NCBI RefSeq assembly: GCF_900156865.1
Contig: NZ_LT732529.1
Coordinates: forward strand, 699,056-763,055
Origin: Litchfieldia sinesaloumensis
GTDB lineage: Bacteria; Bacillota; Bacilli; Bacillales; Bacillaceae_L
Reading direction: 5' to 3'
Length of the DNA: 64,000 nucleotides
Of this stretch, positions 35,489 to 43,862 are shown piece by piece. A program made the translations under genes and the position numbers. The notes below the pieces were generated by a model, which worked only from the letters and a program-made list of their open reading frames with translations, was not told the DNA's origin and ran no database searches. Within the stretch, counting starts at the first letter, position 1. The number at the start of each line of letters is the position of its first letter.

Positions 35489-36193
35489 ATGAAAAAACAA
35501 GAGTTTTTGAACTTAATACACCAACAATTAATTGTTTCGTGTCAAGCTTTAGAAGATGAACCGCTACATGGTTCCATGTACATGGCTAAAATGGGTATTG
35601 CTGCAAAGATGGGTGGGGCAGTGGCGATAAGAGCTAATGGCAAGGAAGATTTAATGGCCATTAAAGAAGCTACTGGGTTGCCAACTATTGGGATTATTAA
35701 AAGAGACTATCCGGAAAGTGACGTGTTTATAACACCAACATTAAAGGAAGTTTCTGAGCTCATCGAGTCTGGTACGGATGTAATAACACTTGATGCAACG
35801 TTTAGAAAAAGACCAAGCGACGTAACTTTCACAGATTTGGTTTGGTATATAAGAAAACATAGTTCCAGTCTGATTATGGCTGATGTATCTACAGTTGCTG
35901 AAGGGATTGCCGCGGTAGAAGAAGGGTGCGACCTAGTTTCAACAACACTATCTGGATATACGTCATATAGTCCACAAATTGAAGGACCTGACTTTAATCT
36001 CATCAAGGATCTTACCTCGAAGTGTAAGGTGCCAATTATCGCAGAAGGTAGAATATCAACCCCTGATGAGGCAGTTATGGCCTTTAAAAATGGTGCACAT
36101 TCAGTTGTAGTAGGATCTGCAATTACAAGACCGCAGGAAATTACAAAAAGATTTGTTGAGGGAATAAACAAAGCTAAATTAAAGAAGTTATGA
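35489..36193 (+). CDS. nanE: N-acetylmannosamine-6-phosphate 2-epimerase
   Basis: A 234-residue TIM-barrel enzyme of the NanE family, converting ManNAc-6-P to GlcNAc-6-P. Conserved blocks: QALEDEPLHG (16-25), GAVAIRANG, GIIKRDYPESDVFITPT (70-86, with the catalytic-site Lys), DVITLDATFRKRP, and the phosphate-binding IIAEGRISTPDEA and HSVVVGSAITRP. The start at 35489 is spaced correctly from GAGGGGA; 35486 is too close. It places an amino sugar in the island's pathway. No NagA or NagB gene is in the window, so the product must join central GlcNAc metabolism encoded elsewhere. Confidence 0.85.
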   Translation: MKKQEFLNLIHQQLIVSCQALEDEPLHGSMYMAKMGIAAKMGGAVAIRANGKEDLMAIKEATGLPTIGIIKRDYPESDVFITPTLKEVSELIESGTDVITLDATFRKRPSDVTFTDLVWYIRKHSSSLIMADVSTVAEGIAAVEEGCDLVSTTLSGYTSYSPQIEGPDFNLIKDLTSKCKVPIIAEGRISTPDEAVMAFKNGAHSVVVGSAITRPQEITKRFVEGINKAKLKKL

Positions 36194-36203
36194 GGTGATA
36201 AAA

Positions 36204-37328
36204 GTGATTATTAAGGACCTGGAAGTCTTTCCTCTGTCATTGCCGATGAAACAAAGTTTTCAAATTTCAGGGGGGACAGTTGGGGACAGTAATCAAGGTG
36301 CACCGCATGTTTACGTGAAAATCGTGTCAGAAGATGGCATCGAGGGTTGGGGAGAGGCTAGACCGAGTCATAGATGGAGTTATGAAACGATCGAGACTGT
36401 TGTTTCAACCATTCAAAAATATATTAAACCTGTAATCATTGGTAAGAAAGCTGATGACCTCTCCACTATCCATGAGATGATTGACAAGGAAATTTCCTCT
36501 GGATACTCGAAAGGTCAGCCTATTTGTAAAGCGGCTGTTGATATGGCCCTCTACGACCTAATTGGTAAAAGCTCTAACAAAGCTTTATCTGAAATTTGGC
36601 TTGGTAAATCAAAAGAACATATCGATTTATCTTACCTAATAAGTACAAGAAACCTCAATGAGGCAGCTAAAAAAGCTAAATATGCGAGTGAAAATGGATT
36701 TAAAGCTATTGACGTGAAAATTGGATTCAATGTAGATCTCGATATGGAGGTTTTGGAAGTAGTGAAGGCTGAAGCCCCAACTCTTTTTTTTAGGGTTGAT
36801 GCAAATCAAGGGTATACACTTCCTGAGGCAATAAAGGCAGCCAAAAAAATGGAGAGAATCGGTGTAGACGTCTTTGAACAACCATTAAAAGCAAACGATT
36901 TACTAGGACATAGGGAACTGAGAAGAAAAACGTCATTACCGATAGCTTTAGACGAAAGTATCTGGAGTTCAAGTGATGTATTACAAGCTATTCGACTTGA
37001 AGCATGTGATTATGCAGTGATTAAACTCACCAAAATGGGTGGAATCACTGGTGCGAAATTAGCAGGAGAAATAGCTAAGGAAGCAAGCCTTGGTTTACTT
37101 GGTGGCGGGTTAACAGAATCTACTCTAGGACTAACAAGTAGTGCCCACTTGTTCAATTATTTAGGAATTAATCTCCCATCTGATTTGAATGGTCCGTTTT
37201 TTCTAGAAGATGATCCGATTCAAAACAGAGGAGAAATTGAGAGGGGATCCATTTTACTACCTTCAGGATATGGTATCGGGTGTGAGGTAGATCAAAAAAA
37301 GCTTGATGCGTATAAAATTCAAGTGTAG
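36204..37328 (+). CDS. Enolase-superfamily (MR/MLE) enzyme, dipeptide-epimerase-like
   Basis: A 374-residue mandelate racemase/muconate lactonizing enzyme family member. The capping domain is at about 1-120. Barrel motifs: FRVDANQGY (about 193-201, metal Asp), VFEQPL (metal Glu, near 221), IALDES (metal Asp, near 247) and the catalytic Lys in VIKLTKMGG near 271. The second-strand Lys-x-Lys is Asp-x-Lys here (IDVKIG, near 168). With an M55 peptidase gene close by, L-Ala-D/L-Glu epimerase activity is possible, but sugar-acid dehydration cannot be excluded. GTG 36204 is preferred over 36195, which lies inside the GAGGTGA site. Confidence 0.75.
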   Translation: MIIKDLEVFPLSLPMKQSFQISGGTVGDSNQGAPHVYVKIVSEDGIEGWGEARPSHRWSYETIETVVSTIQKYIKPVIIGKKADDLSTIHEMIDKEISSGYSKGQPICKAAVDMALYDLIGKSSNKALSEIWLGKSKEHIDLSYLISTRNLNEAAKKAKYASENGFKAIDVKIGFNVDLDMEVLEVVKAEAPTLFFRVDANQGYTLPEAIKAAKKMERIGVDVFEQPLKANDLLGHRELRRKTSLPIALDESIWSSSDVLQAIRLEACDYAVIKLTKMGGITGAKLAGEIAKEASLGLLGGGLTESTLGLTSSAHLFNYLGINLPSDLNGPFFLEDDPIQNRGEIERGSILLPSGYGIGCEVDQKKLDAYKIQV

Positions 37329-37340
37329 TAGGGGGTTAAT

Positions 37341-38357
37341 ATGACACGTAAAATTAGGTTTGGAATCATCGGATGTGGTGTGATTTCTCCTTTACATGCT
37401 GAGGCGATAAAAGCATGTCCAAATACTGAACTTGTTGCGGTTTCAGACTTGAGTTTGGAGACAGCTAGGAAGTTTGCAAATGCCTTTAATATTTCCACCT
37501 ATGTTTCGGACTATAAGGATCTTCTCGCGATGAAAGAAATCGATGTCGTTTCAATCTGCACACCAAGTGGGACACATGGACAAATAGCTATCGATGCAGC
37601 ACTAGCAAAAAAAAGTATTCTGTGTGAAAAACCCCTCGAAATAAAAGCAGACCGTATGACCCAAATGATACAAATCTGCAGAGAACAAGGGGTAAAGTTA
37701 GGATGTGTCTACCAACGGAGAGCCACAGGTGTTGTTAAAAGGGTAAAAGAAGCTATCAGTAACGGAGAGATTGGAAAGTTGATTTTATGTGATGCCTATT
37801 TAAAATATTACCGTGACCAGGCTTATTACGATAGTGCAGGGTGGCGTGGAACTTGGGAAATGGACGGTGGAGGCGCGCTAATGAACCAAGGTGTCCACGG
37901 GATTGACTTATTCGTGTGGTTAACAGGTGGTGTTTCAAAAGTGTTTGCTAGAGCTGCCGCTTTAACCAGAAATATCGAAGTAGAAGATACTGCGGTATCT
38001 GTTGTCGAATGTAAGAACGGTGCTTTTGGGGTAATTGAAGGTACCACCTCTGTCTTTCCAGAAAGGAGTACCCGAATAGAACTTTATGGAGAAAAGGGTA
38101 CGATTATATTTGACGACAGTGGAATACAGGAATGGGTTACAAAGGATAAGGGAGATATTACGAAAGAGATTGAAATTGAGCTTAAAAATATTGAAGGGGT
38201 TAGGTCAATTGGCCATTATCATTTTATTGATGATATGGCTAAAGCAATTATTGAAGACCGAGAACCAATGGTAACAGGAGAGGAAGCGAGAAAGGCCGTT
38301 GATTTAATCCTCTCAATCTACGAATCTTCTAAACAACAAAAAGAAGTGTACTTGTAA
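37341..38357 (+). CDS. Gfo/Idh/MocA dehydrogenase (first of two in the island)
   Basis: A 338-residue NAD(P)-dependent sugar dehydrogenase. Rossmann motif FGIIGCGVISPLHAEAI at 7-23, and SILCEKPLEIKAD near 93-105 with the conserved Lys of the EKP motif. The C-terminal domain contains WRGTWEMDGGGALMNQGVHGIDLF near 166-189, including the catalytic HxxD-type His. It follows the enolase-superfamily gene by 12 bases. It probably oxidises or isomerises a sugar intermediate; the substrate is unknown. Confidence 0.85.
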   Translation: MTRKIRFGIIGCGVISPLHAEAIKACPNTELVAVSDLSLETARKFANAFNISTYVSDYKDLLAMKEIDVVSICTPSGTHGQIAIDAALAKKSILCEKPLEIKADRMTQMIQICREQGVKLGCVYQRRATGVVKRVKEAISNGEIGKLILCDAYLKYYRDQAYYDSAGWRGTWEMDGGGALMNQGVHGIDLFVWLTGGVSKVFARAAALTRNIEVEDTAVSVVECKNGAFGVIEGTTSVFPERSTRIELYGEKGTIIFDDSGIQEWVTKDKGDITKEIEIELKNIEGVRSIGHYHFIDDMAKAIIEDREPMVTGEEARKAVDLILSIYESSKQQKEVYL

Positions 38358-38370
38358 GGATGGCTAAGTT

Positions 38371-39165
38371 ATGAAAATCTATGTGAGTGTAGATATGGAA
38401 GGGATTTCGGGTGTCATGCTACCTGAACAGCTTAAAAAAGGTGGATTATTGTATGAAGAAGCTAGGAAGCTACTAACAGCTGAAGTTAATGCAGTAATTG
38501 AGGGGTTAATTGAAGCTGGGGTAGATGATATCTATGTCAAGGATGCTCATGGAACAGGGTACAATTTTATTGCTTCAGAATTGCATCACCAGGCAAGATA
38601 CTGTATGGGGGCAACAAATATCTCCAGACGCTTCCCTGGTTTGGATTCTTCATTTGATGGAGCTATGTTGATCGGCTATCACACAATGGGTGGGACTGAA
38701 GGAGCAATTCGAGATCATACGATGACCTCGGTCGGTTGGCAGTCCATTCAAATTAATGGGAGACCTATAGGTGAGATAGGAATTGATAGCCTGTTATTTG
38801 GCTTACACAATGTACCCATCCTTCTTGTAACAGGAGATAAAAAGACATGTGCAGAAGCAATAGAGGAAATACCTAATGTATGTACGTATGAAACAAAAGA
38901 AGGCTACGGAAGGCATGCAGCATTAATTAAACCACCTAAACTAGTACATAAAGAAATAAAAGAGTTGATAAAAGAATCAATTAATAATAGGGAAAATGTA
39001 TTGCCGGTTAAATTAGAAGGGCCATACGAAGTGGTAATCAAGTTTTTAAGTACAGATCAAGTCGATCATAGATACTTTGATGGTACGCGTAGCATACGTA
39101 TAAATGGTTTAACGGCTGCATATTCGAGTGACGATTTTATTGAGGTTCTTTCATTAGCTTTGTAA
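38371..39165 (+). CDS. M55 D-aminopeptidase (DppA-like)
   Basis: A 264-residue zinc peptidase of family M55. The ligand set matches B. subtilis DppA almost position for position: Asp8, Glu10 (SVDMEG), His60 (KDAHG), His104 (IGYH), His116 (RDHTM) and Glu135. DppA cleaves D-Ala-containing peptides of cell-wall origin. Its presence beside nanE and a dipeptide-epimerase-like gene suggests a peptide-bearing amino sugar as substrate. The gene lies 13 bases after the dehydrogenase gene, in one operon. Confidence 0.88.
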   Translation: MKIYVSVDMEGISGVMLPEQLKKGGLLYEEARKLLTAEVNAVIEGLIEAGVDDIYVKDAHGTGYNFIASELHHQARYCMGATNISRRFPGLDSSFDGAMLIGYHTMGGTEGAIRDHTMTSVGWQSIQINGRPIGEIGIDSLLFGLHNVPILLVTGDKKTCAEAIEEIPNVCTYETKEGYGRHAALIKPPKLVHKEIKELIKESINNRENVLPVKLEGPYEVVIKFLSTDQVDHRYFDGTRSIRINGLTAAYSSDDFIEVLSLAL

Positions 39166-39187
39166 GGGGAGGGGAAACACATTTTCA

Positions 39188-40177
39188 ATGGAATATTCAA
39201 TCGGAATTGATATTGGTGGTACGAAGATAGCGGCGGGTATTATTAGTAGAGAAGGAAGTGTCTTAATTAAGAAAGTATTTTCCACGCCTCAGGAAACAAA
39301 AAACTCCATCATCCAGTTGCTTGAAAATATTATTTTTTCATTAACTGAGACTGCAAGGACTGAAGAGAAGAAGCTTGTTGGAATTGGTATAGGAACAGCT
39401 GGACAAATCGATTTTGAAAAAGGAAAGGTACTTTCAGGTACGGCAAACATCAGGGATTGGAATAATGTTGCTTTAAGAGATATTCTTTCTAAAAAAACAG
39501 ATTTGCCTATCTACATTGAAAATGATGTAAATGTCCTTGCCCTAGCTGAACAACAGCTTGGTGCAGGGAGAAACGTAGAAAACCTTATCTGCCTAGCTTT
39601 AGGCACTGGCGTTGGCGGCGGTGTTATTACAGGTGGTGAGTTACTTCGAGGAGCATGGGGTGGCGGTGCTGAGCTAGGTCACATTACGGTTAATATGAAT
39701 GGGCCATTATGTAACTGTGGTTTCCAGGGTTGCGTTGAAGTGTATTCGTCAGGAACTGGAATAGCAAGAATGATGAGAGAAGAATTGGATGCCTATAGAG
39801 ATAGTGAAGGTAATAATGACCTATTATACTATCAAAAACATCCTAAAGAAGTGACAAGTAGACTTGTTTTTGAATTAAATAACGCTGGAAATGAAGTAGC
39901 TGTAAAAGTAGTAGAGACAGCTATTAATGCTCTTTCATATGCAATTGTTAGCATGATTCATACCTTCAATCCCTCGATGATTATACTTGGTGGTGGAGTA
40001 TTACATGAAGGAGAATGGTTTATCCAAAAAGTACGAGAAAGGATAGGTATTTTGGGAATTCGTTCCTTGGTTGACCCAGTTGAAATTAAAAGTGCCCAGC
40101 TCGGTGATGATGCAGGACTTATAGGTGCCGCCATTCAGCCTTGGGTATATGGAATCGATGTAGACGTTACAAATTAG
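39188..40177 (+). CDS. ROK-family sugar kinase
   Basis: A 329-residue ROK protein without an N-terminal helix-turn-helix, so a kinase rather than a repressor. GIDIGGTKIAAGI (5-17) binds ATP phosphate; GTGVGGGVITGGELLRGAWGGG (in pieces, about 138-160) and ELGHITV follow; the zinc motif is CNCGFQGCVE at about 178-187. It may phosphorylate ManNAc, GlcNAc or a related amino sugar, feeding NanE. Members of this family are hard to separate by substrate. Confidence 0.85.
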   Translation: MEYSIGIDIGGTKIAAGIISREGSVLIKKVFSTPQETKNSIIQLLENIIFSLTETARTEEKKLVGIGIGTAGQIDFEKGKVLSGTANIRDWNNVALRDILSKKTDLPIYIENDVNVLALAEQQLGAGRNVENLICLALGTGVGGGVITGGELLRGAWGGGAELGHITVNMNGPLCNCGFQGCVEVYSSGTGIARMMREELDAYRDSEGNNDLLYYQKHPKEVTSRLVFELNNAGNEVAVKVVETAINALSYAIVSMIHTFNPSMIILGGGVLHEGEWFIQKVRERIGILGIRSLVDPVEIKSAQLGDDAGLIGAAIQPWVYGIDVDVTN

Positions 40178-40218
40178 TAAACCTAAAGTCTTACTAAACA
40201 GAGCAAGGAGTGTTATGA

Positions 40219-41277
40219 ATGAGAAATGTTCGGGTGGGAGTTATTGGAGCGGGAAGCATTTCAGAACTTCATTTTAGTTCATATGCCAACAATAATCATG
40301 CCAAAATAGTTGCTGTATGTGACCTTAATAAGGAGAGGGCAGTACAAAAAGCAAAGACCTATGGTGCAGAATTTGTTTACTCTGATTATCGTGAGCTATT
40401 AGCTAATCCAGAAATCGATGCAGTCAGCATATGTACTTGGAATAACAGTCATGCAGAAATAAGTATTGCAGCACTTAAGGCTGGAAAGAATGTACTGGTA
40501 GAAAAGCCACTGTGTAAAACTGTTGAAGAGGCATTGGAAATTGAAAAAACGGTAAAGGAAACTGGAAAACTACTCCAAGTTGGCTTTGTGCGACGTTATG
40601 CAAGCAACACGGCCATACTGCAAAAATTTATTCAAAATAATGAATTAGGGAATATATATTATGCAAAAGCCTCTTGTATTCGTAGATTAGGTAATCCTGG
40701 CGGTTGGTTCTCTGATTTGGAACGGTCCGGTGGAGGTCCATTGATTGATTTAGGTGTTCATATGATTGATATTTGCTGGTATCTTATGGGACGACCGAAG
40801 ATAAAGTCGATTAGCGGTAATACATATAATAAACTTGGAAATAGATCAAATGTAGAAAACTTATCCTACTATAAGGCTTCAGATTTTGATGCAACAAAAA
40901 ATACAGTAGAGGACCTCGCAAATGCTCTCATTCGATTTGAGAACGGCGCTTCTATTTTTGTTGATGTAAGTTTTTCTCTTCATGCGAAAAAGGATGAAAT
41001 TTCTGTTAAACTATTTGGGGAAAGGGGTGGCGCGGAAATCGAACCCGAGTTATTAATCGTTTCTGAAAAATACGATACAATTGTAAATCTGAATCCTCAA
41101 ATTGACAATTTGTCATTTGATTTTGTGAAAGCATTTCAATCGGAAATTGATTGTTTTATTGATTGTTGCCATACTGGAGAGGAAACAATTAGTCCTGTGC
41201 AGGATGGGGTTGAGATGATGAAAATTCTATGTGGCATATATGAATCTAGTAAAAAAGGTACTGAAATTACGTTTTAG
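40219..41277 (+). CDS. Gfo/Idh/MocA dehydrogenase (second of two in the island)
   Basis: A 352-residue NAD(P)-dependent dehydrogenase: VGVIGAGSISELHF (6-19), NVLVEKPLCKTVEEA near 93-107, and WFSDLERSGGGPLIDLGVHMIDICWYLMG near 162-190 (in pieces) with the His-x3-Asp pair. A mid-domain insertion (about 195-230) follows. It differs clearly from the first dehydrogenase, so the two probably act on successive intermediates. It precedes the RpiR regulator gene by 106 bases. Confidence 0.85.
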   Translation: MRNVRVGVIGAGSISELHFSSYANNNHAKIVAVCDLNKERAVQKAKTYGAEFVYSDYRELLANPEIDAVSICTWNNSHAEISIAALKAGKNVLVEKPLCKTVEEALEIEKTVKETGKLLQVGFVRRYASNTAILQKFIQNNELGNIYYAKASCIRRLGNPGGWFSDLERSGGGPLIDLGVHMIDICWYLMGRPKIKSISGNTYNKLGNRSNVENLSYYKASDFDATKNTVEDLANALIRFENGASIFVDVSFSLHAKKDEISVKLFGERGGAEIEPELLIVSEKYDTIVNLNPQIDNLSFDFVKAFQSEIDCFIDCCHTGEETISPVQDGVEMMKILCGIYESSKKGTEITF

Positions 41278-41383
41278 GATGTATATTCTCGTTCTGTAAA
41301 TATAGCATGTTTATAACGTCTTTGTTTACTTAATGCGTGTATGTTTTACTTTCCCGTAACCCGAGGAAGAAAAGGAGAAGGAT

Positions 41384-42241
41384 ATGAATACAATGACGAA
41401 ATCAAACCCAATTATTATGATTACTAGTATATATAAATCACTAACAAAGGCTGAACAAAAAGTAGCAGATTTCGTAATGGTTGATACAGAAGAAGCTGTA
41501 TATTCGTCCGTAACAGATCTTGCAGAAAAGTCGGGAGTGGGAGAGACAACCGTTATTCGATTTTGTCGGAAGCTTGGTTTTAGTGGGTACCAGGAGTTTA
41601 AGCTAGCTGTTGCTCAAAATCTTGTGAGTCCCGAAGAGCAGGTTCATGGAAAAATAGAAGATAATGATACACTTGAAGTTATTTCTCGCAAAATTACAAC
41701 TCAAAATATAAATGCCCTTGAAAATACACTTAACTTATTACAAACACAAGCACTCGAAAAAGCTGCCAAGTCAATTATCTCGGCCAATCGGTTATTTTTC
41801 TTTGGTATTGGTTCATCTGGTATAACTGCAATGGACGCTAGTCATCGATTTATGCGTTTCGGCTATAATGTCATCACCTCTTCTGATTCGCATGTTATGG
41901 CAATGAACGCGGCTCTCGCAACGGAGGATGACGTCGTTTTTGGCATTTCCACCTCTGGAAGTACAAAAGATGTTGTTGATGCAATTCGAATTGCTAAGGA
42001 AAATAACGCATTAGTCATTTGTTTAACGAATCATGCACGCTCACCTATTACTAAGTATGCAGATGTTATTTTATTAGCTGCATCAAAGGAATCACCACTT
42101 CAAGGCGGAGCGTTTGCTTCTAAGATTGCACAACTTCATTTACTTGATATTTTAACATCTGTTATTGCATTAAAAGATAAGGGTCAAACTTTTCAATCAA
42201 TTGAGCAAACAGCTAAGGCTGTTTTGGATAAGATGTACTAG
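41384..42241 (+). CDS. RpiR/MurR-family transcriptional regulator
   Basis: A 285-residue regulator with an N-terminal RpiR helix-turn-helix (about 1-82; VTDLAEKSGVGETTVIRFCRKLGFSGYQEFK, in pieces) and a SIS sugar-phosphate-sensing domain (about 120-260; FFGIGSSGITAMDA, GISTSGSTKDVVDA). It is the likely local regulator of the island, sensing a phosphorylated sugar as MurR does. AAGGAGAAGG precedes ATG 41384. A terminator follows. Confidence 0.88.
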   Translation: MNTMTKSNPIIMITSIYKSLTKAEQKVADFVMVDTEEAVYSSVTDLAEKSGVGETTVIRFCRKLGFSGYQEFKLAVAQNLVSPEEQVHGKIEDNDTLEVISRKITTQNINALENTLNLLQTQALEKAAKSIISANRLFFFGIGSSGITAMDASHRFMRFGYNVITSSDSHVMAMNAALATEDDVVFGISTSGSTKDVVDAIRIAKENNALVICLTNHARSPITKYADVILLAASKESPLQGGAFASKIAQLHLLDILTSVIALKDKGQTFQSIEQTAKAVLDKMY

Positions 42242-42253
42242 TTTTTATAAGGT

Positions 42254-42285
42254 AGATGCAGTTACGACTGCATCTTCTTTTATAA
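42254..42285 (+). terminator. Terminator after the RpiR gene
   Basis: AGATGCAGT (42254-42262) pairs perfectly with ACTGCATCT (42267-42275), followed by TCTTTTA. It splits the island into at least two transcription units. Confidence 0.8.
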
Positions 42286-42310
42286 GTAAATAAATTAATG
42301 AGGTGATTAT

Positions 42311-43153
42311 ATGAAATTAAGTATGAGTATGTATAGTTTACATCAAGATATTGTTAACAAAAATTTAGATGTGTTTGAGTTTATAGATTATGCCTCTTCG
42401 ATTGGTCTTGATGGAGTAGAGCTTTTAGATATGTACTGGAAGGATGAAGAGAAAGAAATCCCTGAAGTAATACATCTGTTGTCAGAAAGAAATCTTCTAG
42501 TAAGTGCCTATGATATTTCAAATAACTTTGTGAAGACCAGTAAAGAGGAACGAAATAATGAAATTCAAAAAGTTTACAAAGGAATAGATATTGCCCAAAA
42601 GCTACATACAAAAGTTGTTCGAATTTTTAGTGGTGATTTAAGTGAAAACGTTTCTTTTGAACAAGGAAAATCATGGATTATTGAATGTTTAAAGGAAAGT
42701 GCAGGTTATGCGGAAGATAAAGGGATAATACTTGCAATTGAGAACCACGGTTACTTCGCTGGTCGAAGTGAACAGGTTATTGAATTAATTGATGCGGTTA
42801 ATTCTACGCATGTAAGAAGCACGCTTGATACAGGTAATTTCCTTTTAGTAGATGAGGATCCAAAGCACGCCGTTTCTGTTTTAAAGAAATATGTGTCGCA
42901 TGTACACTTTAAGGATTTCGTTCGAGTGGGAAAAGAGTACGTGGGTCATGCGTTTCAAGCATTGTCTGGCGAAAAATTTATGGGGACAGTAGCAGGGGAA
43001 GGAAGCGTTGACCTTCAACATGTCATTCAAGAGTTAAGAAGTGTTAATTACAACGGATGGCTGTCTGTAGAATATGAAGGAACTGATGACCCTAAGGTAG
43101 GAGCAAAAAAATCAGTACATAATCTAAGAGCAATAGTACATGCAGGAAATTAA
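42311..43153 (+). CDS. Sugar phosphate isomerase/epimerase (AP endonuclease 2-like barrel)
   Basis: A 280-residue TIM-barrel protein of the xylose-isomerase-like superfamily. Metal-binding residues are suggested by LAIENHGY (Glu, near 142), STLDTGNF (Asp, near 176), VSHVHFKDF (His, near 198-202) and WLSVEYEGTDDP (Glu, near 256). It probably isomerises or epimerises a keto sugar produced by the Gfo/Idh enzymes; such pairings are common. TGAGGTGAT precedes the ATG. The exact reaction is unknown. Confidence 0.82.
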   Translation: MKLSMSMYSLHQDIVNKNLDVFEFIDYASSIGLDGVELLDMYWKDEEKEIPEVIHLLSERNLLVSAYDISNNFVKTSKEERNNEIQKVYKGIDIAQKLHTKVVRIFSGDLSENVSFEQGKSWIIECLKESAGYAEDKGIILAIENHGYFAGRSEQVIELIDAVNSTHVRSTLDTGNFLLVDEDPKHAVSVLKKYVSHVHFKDFVRVGKEYVGHAFQALSGEKFMGTVAGEGSVDLQHVIQELRSVNYNGWLSVEYEGTDDPKVGAKKSVHNLRAIVHAGN

Positions 43154-43244
43154 AATCAAGCTGAGCTTTATTCCTTTGAATGATTCATAAGGAGCCCAAG
43201 GATAATAGGTCAAAATTTATCCTTTTACGAAAGAGGTGGTTAAG

Positions 43245-43850
43245 ATGTTTTCCTATAACGGAAAAGTATTTAAAGTAATGGAGGTGATAGGAAATGTTTG
43301 TTATGTCAATTTATTGTGGCTTATTTCCTCGCTTCCTATCATCACAATCCCAGCTTCAACCTCCGCCATGCTTGGAGTGATGAAAGACTTTTCAGAAGGA
43401 AATGAACCGTCTGTATCAAAAGGATTTGTTAGTCATTTTAAGAAATATCTTAAGAAATCTAGTGTGATTGGGCTTTTTCAATTTCTAATTGGGTTTGTAT
43501 TAGTAGTTGACCTTCAAGTTATTTGGAATCTGGAAGGTATCCTGCAATATATCATGATCTCCTTAATTGGATTATTAGCATTAACGTTTATATTTATGTC
43601 CTTCTATATTTACCCACTATTAGTGGAATCTGATATGTCTTATAGGGAATTGATTAAAAACTCATTTTATTTATCAATCACGAGACCTTCAACTCCCATA
43701 ATCATATTGCTTTTTATTAGTATCATTGTTTTTGTTAGTACATTCATTCCATTTCTACCTATTTTATGCGCTTTTAGTATGATTAGTTTTATAAATTACT
43801 ATTTTTGTAAAAGAACCATAACTAAAGTTAAAAATATAGTGAGTATCTAA
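43245..43850 (+). CDS. DUF624 (YesL-like) membrane protein
   Basis: A 201-residue protein with about five hydrophobic segments (20-45, 75-95, 100-125, 140-165, 170-190). It fits the DUF624/YesL family that accompanies CUT1 importers and glycan-degradation clusters in Bacilli. Function is not known. ATG 43245 is taken, five bases after AAAGAGGTGG; a GTG within that site is rejected. It is followed after 12 bases by the DUF4127 gene. Confidence 0.8.
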   Translation: MFSYNGKVFKVMEVIGNVCYVNLLWLISSLPIITIPASTSAMLGVMKDFSEGNEPSVSKGFVSHFKKYLKKSSVIGLFQFLIGFVLVVDLQVIWNLEGILQYIMISLIGLLALTFIFMSFYIYPLLVESDMSYRELIKNSFYLSITRPSTPIIILLFISIIVFVSTFIPFLPILCAFSMISFINYYFCKRTITKVKNIVSI

Positions 43851-43862
43851 AGGAGTTTGTAT

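Noticed and set aside
43198-43228. Terminator between the sugar isomerase and DUF624 genes
   Set aside because: AAGGATAA and TTATCCTT can pair, but the stem is AT-rich and followed by only four T residues, so it was not listed as a feature.
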